The translations under genes and the position numbers were made by a program. This document shows, piece after piece, positions 25,520 to 37,545 of a stretch of DNA of 64,000 nt. Below the pieces are notes generated by a model that worked only from the letters and a program-made list of their open reading frames with translations, made no database searches and was not told the origin of the DNA. Origin of the DNA: Dipetalonema caudispina (Eukaryota; Nematoda; Chromadorea; Rhabditida; Onchocercidae); assembly GCA_013365325.1 (NCBI GenBank), contig JABVXV010000046.1:1-64000 (forward strand), written 5' to 3'. Positions within the stretch are counted from its first letter, which is position 1, and each line of letters begins with the position of its first letter.

Positions 25520-26642
25520 TTACGGTTGTCTTTCTCCAGCAACATATCGATTTGGTTTAGAGCAAACAACTTTCCTAAGTAAGTAGATGAGGATAAGTAT
25601 AGAAATGAGCACTGGTACAGCTAGGCAAGTGGAAATAACCCATGTTCTTGTTGCATAACAACATCTGTTTTTGAGGTCACCACAGCAATAATAGTAATAG
25701 GTCAATGAGTTCTCTGCAAAAAAAAAAAAGAGAAAAATCTATGTAACTTCTGCAAATACGTAAGATTCTCACTAAATAATTCTGATTATTGACGTTACAT
25801 ATGTTAACACTTCAATAGATAATGTATTACAGTTTGAGCATTAAAAAAAACGAAAAAGTTAGAAGTGCTTCGAAGATTTACTGGACATGTATATCTCAGT
25901 TAAGGGTTTGTAATATCTTTCTGATAGTTTTACTATTTAATAATATAAAATTTACAAAAATCTGTTTGCTTAAGTTTGTTTCAATAACGAAATATGTCGA
26001 TATCTCTGTCAGAGACAGATGTATAAGTAAACTGTCATAATTTCACTATTTTTACACAAATGCATGTGAAATATGAAATACTGAGTTTTTTTATTTGAGA
26101 AGACAGGCCAAATTTCTAGATTATAAATCGAAAGAACAGTAAAATTACTACCTGGACACATTATCCCGAGAAGTTTCGGTGGGCACCATAGAAAATGCAA
26201 ATATTTGTGAACATCATCATCCTTAATTTATAGATTTATAAGAAAAGTTCATAAAAATGCGCTGTATCGAAAGGTTTTAGAACTAATTTTTGGTACTAAG
26301 AATAAAATGAGAATGATATAGATTGATACTCTAATATCAGATCTCCTGAATCATTTTGTTTTTCTTGTTTTTAAAGACTGGATTAACCCATGGTAATACT
26401 TTGACCTCTGAATAACTCCTTGTCGATAATACAAGGAAATGCAGCAAGCGAAAGGACGAAAGGACCTTCAACAATTTCATGTATGTTAAGCAAAAAAAAA
26501 CTGAAATGTAAGCTAAAAATTAATATTATCTTTCAAATACCTTTGTAATGATTTCCTGCAGATCGTTCATTATTTCAGCCAAATTTGCATTCATATAACT
26601 GAACAAACATAAGGACAGAAAGGTTAGAGTAATGTGGCGCAT
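25520..26642 (-). CDS. Small Cys-rich (Shisa-like) type I membrane protein
   Basis: Three minus-strand exons join in phase: 26541-26642, 26152-26221 and 25520-25713, giving 121 residues. Residues 1 to about 22 form a signal peptide (MRHITLTFLSLCLFSYMNA). A short ectodomain then carries a compact cysteine cluster: WCPPK, IMCP, then YYYYCCGDLKNRCCYATRTW. One membrane segment follows (VISTCLAVPVLISILILIYL), then a basic 20-residue tail. The CP...YYCCG..RCC arrangement directly before the membrane is the hallmark of Shisa-type proteins, several of which modulate receptors in vertebrates. The match is by pattern, not by alignment, and another nematode Cys-rich membrane family is possible. Signal peptide, splice sites and poly(A) signal agree, so the gene itself is well supported. 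Confidence 0.7.
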
Positions 26643-29289
26643 ATCCTGCAAAGTAAGATTCACTCTGATAATTAGCGCCAAATTGGACATGCTTCTTGCG
26701 CCATAACTGAGGGTCTGTATTCAATTCTAAACTATGAAACAACGATTTAAAAATGAGCATGAAGGGACGAAATTGGCGATCTCTTAGCTTGCGACCAATC
26801 GATTGTCGAAGAACAGCAACAAGGACATACATATCATTAAACGGGAGAATGAATGATCGGCGATCGCTCGACGTACTGCGTCCTATATTATACGCTAACT
26901 ATTACTGCAAATGGAATATTTTAGAAAAAAAAAAAAGAAAAACCGGTTTATCCTTTCCCTCTTCTTCCTAAATCTATTAGTTGCGCTTCCTCATAACCGC
27001 CAAATGAGGACTATTCGACGGGCAAGTCATTCGCAGTTTTTGGATGGTAGCAATGATACTGCGTAAAATGAACTGCTGAAGGGAAATTTTGACAACGAAA
27101 TAGCTGTGGAAAATTTAACAAAGTAAGGTCTTTAATTTCAAACCTTTTTTTTTAAAAAATTGAAGAGAGTGAGGTAATGCAAAAGCTGTTGACGTATAAC
27201 TATTTGTCAACACCAAAATTCGGAGCAAATGGATAGATATTAAAGGGACAATCCGAGTGATTTTTAAATAATAAATTGAAAGGTAATGGAAAGGTCATAG
27301 GGAAAGAGAGGATGAGTTTCTCGACTAGATTGTTCCTAGTCGAGAAACTGGTGAGAAATCCTGTGATTAATGCTGTATTAGTGAAGAAGAAAATTTGCGG
27401 TGTAATTAACTAATTAGTAAAGCATTTATGACTTAAGTAATGCAGTTGTATAACAAAGTACATTTCTGTTAGAAACTCATCAACTTTGAGGTGTATTAAT
27501 TCAGAATTTATGAGTTTCTATGACTACACTACCGATATGTCATCACAATGTCGCAATTATTATAGCTACCTACTTTATTACTCCGTTGTTTCTATTTTTT
27601 AGTCTCTCTGAACAGGTTTCATCCATAATAGATTAAAAAGTTGTATATTTATTTCCAACTATTTATTAGATCTTTTTCTTGCCGAGTAATCAAATAAATG
27701 CTATTAAATTTTTTAAAAATTATAGCTTTTTTGTTGAGAAAGTAAAATTTTGTTAATGAAGAAATGAAATGCATGAAACAATTTCAGCCCATGAGTGACC
27801 ATTTGGAACGATAAATCAGAAATATTAAAATTAATTGATTTTAAAATAAACATTGCATCTCATATTGTTTTGTGTATTTTGCATATTTCTATTTTCCTTC
27901 GCTTTGAAAATGCTAAAAATGAATCCAAACTTTTGAATTGAATTGCTAAATGAACAAAAGTTAATAACATTTTCTAATTTTTTGTATTGTTAATGAAGTT
28001 TTTGTCCTCTCATTAGCGCTAACATTATTGTAAATTTTTAAAACTGACAACTACATGTTCTTTTTTTTTTTTTAGTTTAATGATTTCTTTATTCGTCGTT
28101 TAATTATCGGTTTTACAGTCAAAAATTTGCCAATTTTGTTAGTTCATAGCAATTTCAGGAATGGAATATTCTTATTACCAATTATGATATTAAATTAGGG
28201 AGATAGAAAGGTTAAGCAAATTGGAGACCGCAGACCACTTCAACACTACCTGCGTTGCGAATAAGAAATTTCAGCACAACGGAAATATAGTTGAAAGAGA
28301 ATACTTTTTCTTAATGAAATAATGCTGATAGTTTGCATTAATTATATTGATTATTATTAATTATATTAATTAATACATGGAAACCCAATTCTGTCAATGT
28401 ATTTCAAAATATTTCGAAAGGTTTTATGATGCTTAAATTTCTTTTTAGGCATTTACATGTCTTAATTATATTTTGTATCTTTTCAACAACTAACATTTAT
28501 TAATAACAATCATTTGCCTTGCTATAAAATTAGACAAGCATAATTTGTAGTACTGATGTTCCAATGCTTCATTAAGCAGATTAGTATTAAAGAAGCATAA
28601 CGATTAGCTTAACTAATCTCTTTCCAGTTAACTTCCTTTAAAAGCCAGGTTTCGGTATTTATTTCTACAATAATTTAATAGTTAGTATTTATTTTTATAT
28701 TAATCAAAAACTGATGACTAACTATTAAAGTCTCGTGATCAATCACTCGAATTCGATGATTAAAGTGATAAATGAAAGAGTCAATTGAGTGAATTGACAT
28801 TTCGATGTGCGTAAATTATAAAAGATTTCATTACTGATATGACTGTAACGATTCGAAACAAATTTAAAATCTGTTTGTCGGCAATTAGAAATATCAATTC
28901 ACACTGGTGAAATAATTTTCATCATGCAATGCGGTTTATCTTGTTGATCTTACTCCCTCTAAATCTTTTCTGTTATTCTTCCCTTTTTTCATATTCTCTT
29001 TTTCTATCCCCAGTTTTTTTCCTTTTTTTTTTTGTTTTTGAATTCAACTGATCAGAATATATCATAAAACTATTTAACAACAATTAAGTTTTATGAATTC
29101 TCTCTCAAAGTCAATAAATAAACAAATTAATGCATGCTAACTGTCAAAAGAGAAGCACAAATATATGTGCACACATATCTTCCTTCCCTTCTATTCTATA
29201 AAGCTTCTGCATTTATTGATGTTTGCTGATTGATCATCGTTCTCGTAATGTCAAGAATCATTGCTTTATAATAATATTAAAAATAGAAG
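26643..29289. other. Divergent intergenic spacer
   Basis: It lies between the Shisa-like gene (-) and the acid phosphatase (+) and presumably carries both promoters. Strongly AT-rich with homopolymer tracts. The one structured element is the hairpin at 27315-27349. No exon was recognised. Confidence 0.6.
27315..27349. repeat. Perfect 14-bp inverted repeat, 7-nt loop
   Basis: agtttctcgactag at 27315-27328 is exactly complementary to 27336-27349, with the loop attgttc. The stem is mixed in composition, unlike the surrounding AT-rich DNA. Function is unknown. Confidence 0.9.
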
Positions 29290-32200
29290 ATGGATAGATA
29301 TATGTGGAAATTATACGGAATTACTTTACTTTGGACATGCGCCATTTTGATTGAAGTAATAAATGCGCATGAAAAATCCGATGAAGAACTCGTTTATGTG
29401 CAAGCGATCTGGAGGCATGGTGATCGGGCACCAAATAAATTACCCTATCCCAACGATGAATATAACGAGACAGCGTGGCCAAGAGGATGGGGCCAATTAA
29501 CAAATGTTAGAATGTTTCATTGTCATCAATATTGTTTTCTTTGAATCCCATTTTGTTGAGGAATGAAAATTACATTCTGTGTAAATCATGTTGTCTTGTT
29601 TTTATTTTAAATAAAGATAATTAAGGTCTTTGAATAATTTGAGGTTGGGATGATGCAAATGTATGAACTTGGCCAATTCTTTCGTAGAAGATACGATTCA
29701 TTCATTACAAACTTCAACAGAAAAGATGTAAGTTCTTTCTTTGTTTCTCATTTCATTATAATTCAAGATAAGAAAGAATTTTTTAAATTTAAGAAAAAAA
29801 AGAGTTTCAGGAAATAGAATAGCACAGAATAGCAATATGTTTTCAAGTTTAATTCTCAATTGAAAAAAGAAGAAAGAAAAAAATTTTTTTTCTCGAAAAA
29901 ACGTTAACTGTGATGTGTTTATTGATCATACCTCTTAGTAAAACAGTTTTCTATTCTTTTTTTTTTTTTTTTGCTTGAAATTGAAATGGGTTAATATTCA
30001 CATTTATTAGAACATAATAAATTTGCTCATCCAAATCATTTGAGTTAAAAAGAGAAGTAACTTTTACTTTTATTGAATGGATAGATTGATATAGAACATG
30101 GTGTGTATAGAAAATAGATAGGAAATATTAATTTCACAAAACAAAAATTAATGAAATTTTTGTGTTGGAAATTGTGGGCTGTCATTTTTCATCCACAACA
30201 AGAATTAGTCCATTCATTTCTTTAAGGTACATTTGGTATCATCGCAATCGGATCGAGCTATAGTCAGCGGATTAGCTATGCTTCGTGGCTTCTTTCCAGC
30301 CAGTGGCCAAGAAGTATGGTTATATGATGAACAGTGGCAACCGCTACCAGTTCAAATAGCAACAACAGATGCTGTAAGTTTTGCATTGCTTTATTTTTGG
30401 GTTGATGGAATCTTGTTCTCGTCTATTGCATAGAATATTTGTTGATGTCGAAATTACTACATTTTAAAACCTGTTTCTGCAATTCAGATGGCTAGCGAAT
30501 TACTACGGTATTGAAAACGAGATATTTATCATATAATCAATACTAGATATAAAATTGATACATTCAAAAATATTTTTTCGTTCTTCTAAACTATCACAAT
30601 CAAATTAGAACTGTTTGTTACGGCATTTCCACTTAAAAACTTATTAGTATTTCACGACAACTTCATGATATCATCATTAGTTTTGGTCTTCTCACAAAAG
30701 TTATGTCGTTTTCATTCATCCGTTTCTTTCCAATACCAATGATTGTTCTTTCAAATAATAGCGACAAATGAGCCATCTTTATTTAAATTCAAAAAATGTT
30801 TTTAGAACTGCATTAATTGAATTCATCTTTATTAAGATTCATTTTTATTGCAGATGCTAAAACCGACTAGTTTCGATTGTTTAACATATGATCTCGAGAG
30901 TGAAAAGGAAAATGAAGTGTTATTCAAAAATATAAGCATGCAATATGCTGATTTCTTCGATTTCCTTGCGAATGTTACTGGATATGAGGAGATGAATTTC
31001 AAAAAGGCTGCTTCATTATATGATATTCAAAGGGAGGTATACTTTTCAGCGAATGAAATTTTCAGAAATGACTTTAAAAAAAAAAACTATGGGCAAATGT
31101 TTATCGAATGTTGATTATTTAAAGAAATAAATGAAATAGTTGCATGAGGAATAATTTCTAGATTATTGCAATGGTTGTGTAATGTATTCATTAGCTAGCT
31201 GATATAATTCAACGAAAACTGACATTTATGGAAATCGTTTTTAGACGGATCACAATATGACACAGCCACCATGGGTATATCAGGTCTGGCCTCAGTTTGA
31301 TAATGAAACGACTATAGGAATAATAAGCAATTTGAAAAGAATTCGTCGTATCTCGGAATTTAATTCGCCAGAAAAGGCTCGATTACGGGGCGGACTATTG
31401 TTGAAAGATTGGCTTGATCGAGCCAAAAATGTATCACTAGGATTATCGATTATTCCGCGTAAAATTAAGCTTCATTCTGCTGTATGTTCGGTTCTTGTAA
31501 AATTTTATTTCTTTAATCTGATTATTGTGCTATTAAAATTTACCATTAATTTTCCTGCCATTTCAATTGGACAATATTTTTCTTTACATTCAATTACTAC
31601 ATGGAAAAAGCTAGTCGGCGATGAATGAATGATCAATAACAAATAATCAGTTAATCATCAATCAGTCAGACAAATCCTAGTTTATTAAAATTATTCCAAC
31701 TAACAAATGCTTTTGTTTCAGCACGACGGTACCATGTTGGCGCTATTGTATGCTCTAGGTGTCGGCAATGATTTACTTATTCCGTATGCTTCGTGTGCTA
31801 TGATGGAGATATATAAGAAAGCGAATAATCATACAACAATTAAGGTTGGTACGAAGAATAGTGTTGTTAACGGAAGTAGCCTTTGACTACTTTCACATAA
31901 CCAAGGCTGCGAAGATTTTTTAAATAGAGAGGGTTAAGTTTACTTATTTCCAAAAGGATAGGTATAGATGTTAGAAATTAATAATTACCACAGTATCATC
32001 AATGAATTAATGTTTACCTTTTTCAAATAAGGTGATAAAAATTTTCTTCCAATATGAAAGTTATCGAAACTTTATAGTTTTTCTACAAGAATGGAACCAC
32101 AGTATATCAGTTAACACTACCCGGTTGCCCTTCAAATGATAATTGCACGATTGCGCTCGTGGAAAAAGCTGTTTCCGCAAGAAGTGTTCAAAGTCTACAA

Positions 32201-32606
32201 CAACTGGACAAGGCAAGTTTTTTTATAACATTAGAATCGGATATTTATTATTAGCCTAACTGAAGCTAAGAACTTGAAGTTTCATTTGACTGCCTGACTT
32301 TATTTAGAGAGAGATTTCTTTTCTTTCTTTCCAAAGATTTTAAATCTATCTTCGAGATTTTAATTCTTGTCAGATTTTAAATTCTTCAAGTTGAAAAATT
32401 CCCGCTTATCGGCAGCAAAGATCCATCCCACTAAGTACCGCAATTTAAACTACAAAACATTCTCGAAGAAATGGATGAAAGAACCGAATGAAGGAATACA
32501 TTCTCCTCGTTATCAGATAATTGACAAAATTTCGTTAGCAGTTAACGTGGACTATTTATCACATTCAATACGTTTACGTTTAGAAGAACTATTTCTAAAA
32601 TCATAA
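29290..32606 (+). CDS. Secreted or membrane histidine acid phosphatase
   Basis: Eight exons join in phase: 29290-29505, 29644-29727, 30227-30373, 30854-31036, 31245-31481, 31722-31844, 32078-32212 and 32391-32606. They give 446 residues. A signal peptide (WKLYGITLLWTCAILIEVINA) precedes YVQAIWRHGDRAPNKLPYP, which holds the RHGxRxP catalytic motif with His43 as the phosphate acceptor. The proton-donor motif HDGTM begins at about His290. Other family blocks are GWGQLTN, VGMMQMYELG, SSQSDRAIVSGLAMLRGFFP, FFYKNGTTVYQLTLPGC and two further cysteines. These enzymes hydrolyse phosphomonoesters at acid pH, and nematodes have many paralogues, often intestinal. The seventh intron appears to start with GC (AAG|GCAAGT). 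The last exon start at 32391 is the acceptor that keeps the frame. Substrate cannot be inferred. Confidence 0.92.
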
Positions 32607-35056
32607 CTTCTGAAATCCAAATTAAAAAGACTTAAACTGCATGTTACGCTGCAATTTTCAATAAAAATATGGAAATAGATTACTTGAACTAATACTCTTC
32701 CACAAATGGTTAATGGTCATATTGCATTTTAATCGTAATAATTCAATGTATAATTTAAACTCATTTCGAAATCACTCCCATCAGTGAGTGCATATTATAC
32801 AGACTATCTGCATTTAAGTAATTTCTTTTATTCGGTCAATATTAAGCAGTCTTATCTCATATGTTAGGGGAACTGGCATATATCAGACTTTGGATAACGA
32901 ACATGAAATGATGAAAATTTTATATATCAAAAATAGTAATGATTTCATGATTTGAATAAAATCGAAGATTGCAGATATGTAGTGCAGTTACGTCTGAACA
33001 GAACGCCGCAAGTATTTTAACAATCAGTTACTTGAATATATCGTCTGTTGTAGTAATGTTATACCTAACTTATCAAATGTTTATCAACAAGTTATGAGTA
33101 TTTCATCTTTTGTTCACTAATGACCATCCTTTTAACGACTTTGCTTGATATGTTTGCTGTTGAATCAAAACAAATGTGACTAATAAATGGTGAAAAAATG
33201 ATTATACCCTTCCACTGGGATCTTACTGTGATACCGTATTTGCAAAAAAACTTCAGGGAGCTCTCGAAGATTTTGCAGTGGGAAAGCTTTAATGTTTAGT
33301 TCCAATGATTGCAACAAAACGTGATTTTTGTCTTGTACACCTGTTAAGTTTATCAATAAAAATGTTCTATGAAATTTCAATTAAGACCGAGATTTTCAGT
33401 GGCACAGTGAATAATATAAATACGAAGCGGAAAGATCTATACTGGTCAGGATCTTGTACTAGTAACGGATGAAATGGGCCGTGATAAACAATGTAGCCTC
33501 GAGATACGGGAAAAAAAGAATAACGAAATGGAGGGGTGGCATCAATAAGGTGTTAAGTTATCAGAAATGAATCGTTAGAATTTACTAACCAAGAAAGATG
33601 AGTCTAAAAGTTAGGCTTGATTAAAAAGGGAATGAATCATCATTTATTGAAACCATTTTTTAGAAGATATCAGTACCAATCACTTTCATCGGATACAACA
33701 AGTCCTTTCCAGAAATTGTAATGTCTTATTTACCAGTTTTGATACTAATGAACTATTACTACGGTTGCTAGGGTAAAAAACATCTTATCAAGTGATAAAG
33801 CCTAAAAAGGATAAAAAGCAATGTTCAGTACCTGAGTTACGCTCATATTTCCAAAGGTAGTAGATCAACTTCATTAATATGTTACTTAGAATAATGTTAA
33901 GAAAAAGTTCAGACATTTAAAATGTAGCTTGTCGTAATCCTGCAAGATGAGTAGAACGCTAATAAGCCTTAAGGACAATGATGTTTCAAAGTTCACTTAT
34001 CTTTCTGTCCTTCCCTTGTAAGTGAGATGGCATGGTATCTATTAAAGTTGTCTGAGAACTTATATACTTCAGAGAATTAATTTTATCAGTCCGCAAACGG
34101 ACCATTGATATTGATAGAAGCATTTCTTCTTGAATTTCGTCACCTTTAACTTCTCTATTCTAGCGATCATATAAACAGAAGTGTCCACATTGTCCTCTTT
34201 GTCAGTATAAGTATTTTAATGTCTCATTTCTTAAAATGATAAATCATAAACATTTATTTTATTGAAAATTTGCCAGTAACATTTTTCTAGATTGTTAATA
34301 TTATTATAATATGGTAGATAAAAAAGCGATGGTGAAATGTGTCACATTACCGAAATACTACCACTCGTGATCAAATTGAAACTAATAGGATGTTTTCATT
34401 TTTTGTATCAGTGAAACTTCACATCAATCACAGTATATAACTTCAAATTACTACATAAATTCCTCAAACTTAACAGGAAGTAACAAACCATACACACGTA
34501 AACAAAGTGATAATAATGCGTACATTCTGAATAAAATGCAATGTCTATCTAATTTCCTTTATATTGAAATTACAATTCATCAACAGCTTTTTAATCTTCT
34601 TCCCATAAATAAATAAATTTACTTACATATCTTTTGTTAAAGGTCACGCACATACACCCTCAATCCACTAACCTACTACAAGTAATAACTTCATCTAAAG
34701 TACGCGTCATGTTTTCCGGATTTTGTGACTCGTCCTGATAAGTGATACGTGATATGATAGGTCAGATATGGAGTTGTGCAGTTGATCGATTGTTCAATGG
34801 ATGTGTAGGATTTTCAGTAAACTATATATGAAATATGTTATTTAAATAGGACGAGAAATCACGCTATTACTATCACGTCTCAAAAGCATAATATTTGTGA
34901 GAGATAATTGTTACGTAAAACTGAAGTAAACATTTCTTATTGTTGTACGTGGGAAAACGTTGGTAAGCGGTGAATTTATTGATGTACTTCTTTTGTCATT
35001 TCAGATTTGGATTTGCGTCCAGTTAGAAAATCTATTATTATTAGCAGTGGTGAAAT
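32607..35056. other. Spacer between acid phosphatase and PRELID3
   Basis: It includes the phosphatase 3' UTR and the PRELID3 upstream region. A minus-strand frame at 33180-33380 has no start exon or splice support. Nothing else was recognised. Confidence 0.55.
32660..32665 (+). other. Poly(A) signal of the acid phosphatase
   Basis: AATAAA 54 nt after the stop codon of the acid phosphatase. Confidence 0.65.
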
Positions 35057-36981
35057 ATGAAGTTTTGGACTTCCGAGCATGTTTTCGAGTAAATTTTAAT
35101 ACCGTTGATTTATTTATTTTTCCCATTAATTATTTTAACTATAATATAGTTTGGTTCATTTATGACTGGCAGTATATAAATATTTGAATTCATGCCATAA
35201 CTCATTATTAGGTATACGTTTTCTCAAATTATGAAGTAGTTTTTGACTTGTTTTAGCCATCCTTGGGATACTGTGGCACATGCAGCATGGCGTAAATATC
35301 CGAATCCAATGAATTGTGCTGTTAGTGCGATCGATGTCCTTAGACAACAATCACTTGTTGATGGTTCATTACGATCTGAACGTATTATCCAAAGCCATTT
35401 TCCGATACCTACTTGGGTAACAAGGGTAAGGATTTGTTTGATTAATCTTCACTTCCTCCTTCATAACTTTTTTAGTAGTTGGAAATGTCTGTTGTTAGTT
35501 TTGGTTTATTATCTGTTGTTTGAACAAAAATTGGGCGAATTTTGATTTCTCTTCCATTTGTAAACTCATCGTCTTCATCATGTTTTCATGCTTACCAATT
35601 TATTTTTTTATTTCTGCAGCTGACGGGTTTTTCTGGAACTCAGTATTCTTATGAAGTGACCGAAATTAATCCAGCAAAGAAGGAGATGACTTTAATCACT
35701 AGAAATGTAAGTGATTTATTCAAAGTTCAAGTTAGTCCTTACAAATCGGTCTCTTATGACCAGCTCGTTTTTCAAGTTGGAACATTATCTTCCACCTCAC
35801 CTTGTTTCTTCCACTTTATTTCTTAGGATTTTGTAAAGGTGATGAGAAAGTTCAAATAGAAGTATTAGTCTCGCACGGTATATGCCGGTCATTTTCCAAC
35901 TATGAATTATAAAATTACATAATAGATTTCAATAATTAAGTGAAAAGTTTCAGATGAATGCGGGACGTTTTCTGCGTGTTGATGAACGGTTGTTATATAA
36001 ACCAGATCCGTACAATGAAGACAGGTATTTTTTTGTTGTCCAACATTCATTTTTCTTTCTTTTCTGATTTAGGATTAGTCAACAACAGCCGGTTTAAATG
36101 GTAAAGTTGAATTTAAGATAATTGCAGGACAATATTACAACAAGAAGCTACTGTCAATGTTGATTTGCCAGCATTCGCAGATTATTGCGAAAAAATGTTC
36201 CTGAATATATATGAAACGAACGCCGAGAAGGTAATCCCCTTGTCATAAAGTTCATGCCTATTTTCAACACTGCAAACTTATGAAGATCTGATAGCTGTCA
36301 TGGGTTGTAAACTTTTTTCAGTGAACAATACCTGGATTTTGAATGCTTTCAGTCTCAAATCCTCTCGCCTTTTTGATCATTTAAAAGAATTTTTTCTGTT
36401 GAAATAAATGGAAGCTATTCCAGTTATTGGCTTGCCCTTCGTAAGTAGGAAGTAAAGTATGTAAGCAATGAAGAATAAATATCAAGAATTCTTGTGTGTA
36501 AAAGTTAATTTCTGGGGAATTTTTGATTCCTGCTTCTTGTCTACGAACTTGAACACAAAACTGATTCATACCACAGTCTTTATAGTGAATAAAAGAGTGG
36601 TTTAATTTATCAGAATTAGATTTAATAGGGAAGGATTAATAATGACCAAAATATAAAAAATATCTTGACAATATCACCAGCGATGTTGCTTAGTCAACTC
36701 TTACGTATGATTTGGTAAATACTGGAAACTTCGTGTATTTATATCCACAATGATGGTAGCGATGCAACTAAACAGCATCTGTAAAGGTAATTGAAAAAAT
36801 GAAATCAAGTAATCACTGGTCATTCAAGGGTCGGAAAGGATTGGAATGGGTAATTGATCAGTTCAGCAGCTCATCTAGGTCGAATTCAAGTGAAAAGTCA
36901 TCATCACAAGGATTCTCAGATCCAACGCTTGTTCTCAGTTCATTGCATCCTGCGGCGCAGCAACCATGTTTCCTTTCGTAG
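35057..36981 (+). CDS. PRELID3: Slowmo/PRELID3 mitochondrial lipid-transfer protein
   Basis: Six exons join in phase: 35057-35088, 35257-35425, 35620-35706, 35954-36024, 36128-36230 and 36829-36981. They give 204 residues. The tiny first exon encodes MKFWTSEHVFE/D, almost the same as the human PRELID3 start, which fixes the initiation codon. The PRELI/MSF1 domain spans nearly the whole protein: DHPWDTVAHAAWRKYPNPMN, SERIIQSHFPIPTWVTRL, EINPAKKEMTLITRN, RVDERLLYKPDP and KGRKGLEWVIDQF. The tail is Ser-rich. PRELID3 proteins work with TRIAP1 in the mitochondrial intermembrane space to move phosphatidylserine between membranes. The YKPDP and SEHVF features favour PRELID3/slowmo over PRELID1. The next gene on the same strand starts about 560 nt downstream. 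Confidence 0.95.
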
Positions 36982-37545
36982 CATAAATTGACGAATTATT
37001 ATGCAAGTAGTTTTTAGTGATCTCACAGAATAATGTTGCTTAATAATATGTTCATCATCTTTGAGTTTTTCATATCATTGCAGTAATATCGATTATCGAT
37101 TTGTTTTAATATTTGAGGTTTTTTTAAACAATATTCAAGTGATGATAAGTAGTAGATGTTGGATAGCTTAATGTTCTATAGAATTTGTTCTGGTCTGTAT
37201 TGTCTTACATCTCTCAATATCACCACTTCAGTGATGAGCGTTGTTCACAGTATCGTATCGAAGGGAATTATTCATTTTTACACATTTTTTTTGTTGCCTT
37301 ACCATTTTCAAAATACGGTGTAGCTTTTCATTGTTATTTTTTGTGATATTGTATCAATGCAGTTTGTCAGTTTGTGCTGATTGTTAGAACATGTTGTTGT
37401 TTGGAAATATGTTGAAGAAGAAGTAACTCTAGTCTAACTGCAGTACTTATTTGATTATTAGCTATATATTCTGCATGCTGCTGTATCACACCGATCGTTA
37501 ACTTGCCGTTGTGCTACATTATTCTTACAATTTTCATGCAATAAA
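36982..37545 (+). other. Spacer or 3' UTR of PRELID3
   Basis: No exon was recognised. An AATAAA at 37540-37545 directly abuts the proposed BTB-ZF start codon. It could be the PRELID3 poly(A) signal, which would make the first BTB-ZF exon doubtful. Confidence 0.5.

Noticed and set aside
33180..33380. Minus-strand 66-codon frame after the acid phosphatase
   Set aside because: Reads fairly like protein but has no start exon, domain or poly(A) support.
34960..35187. Plus-strand 75-codon frame
   Set aside because: It overlaps the PRELID3 first exon in another frame. The PRELID3 reading (MKFWTSEHVF) is clearly the real one.
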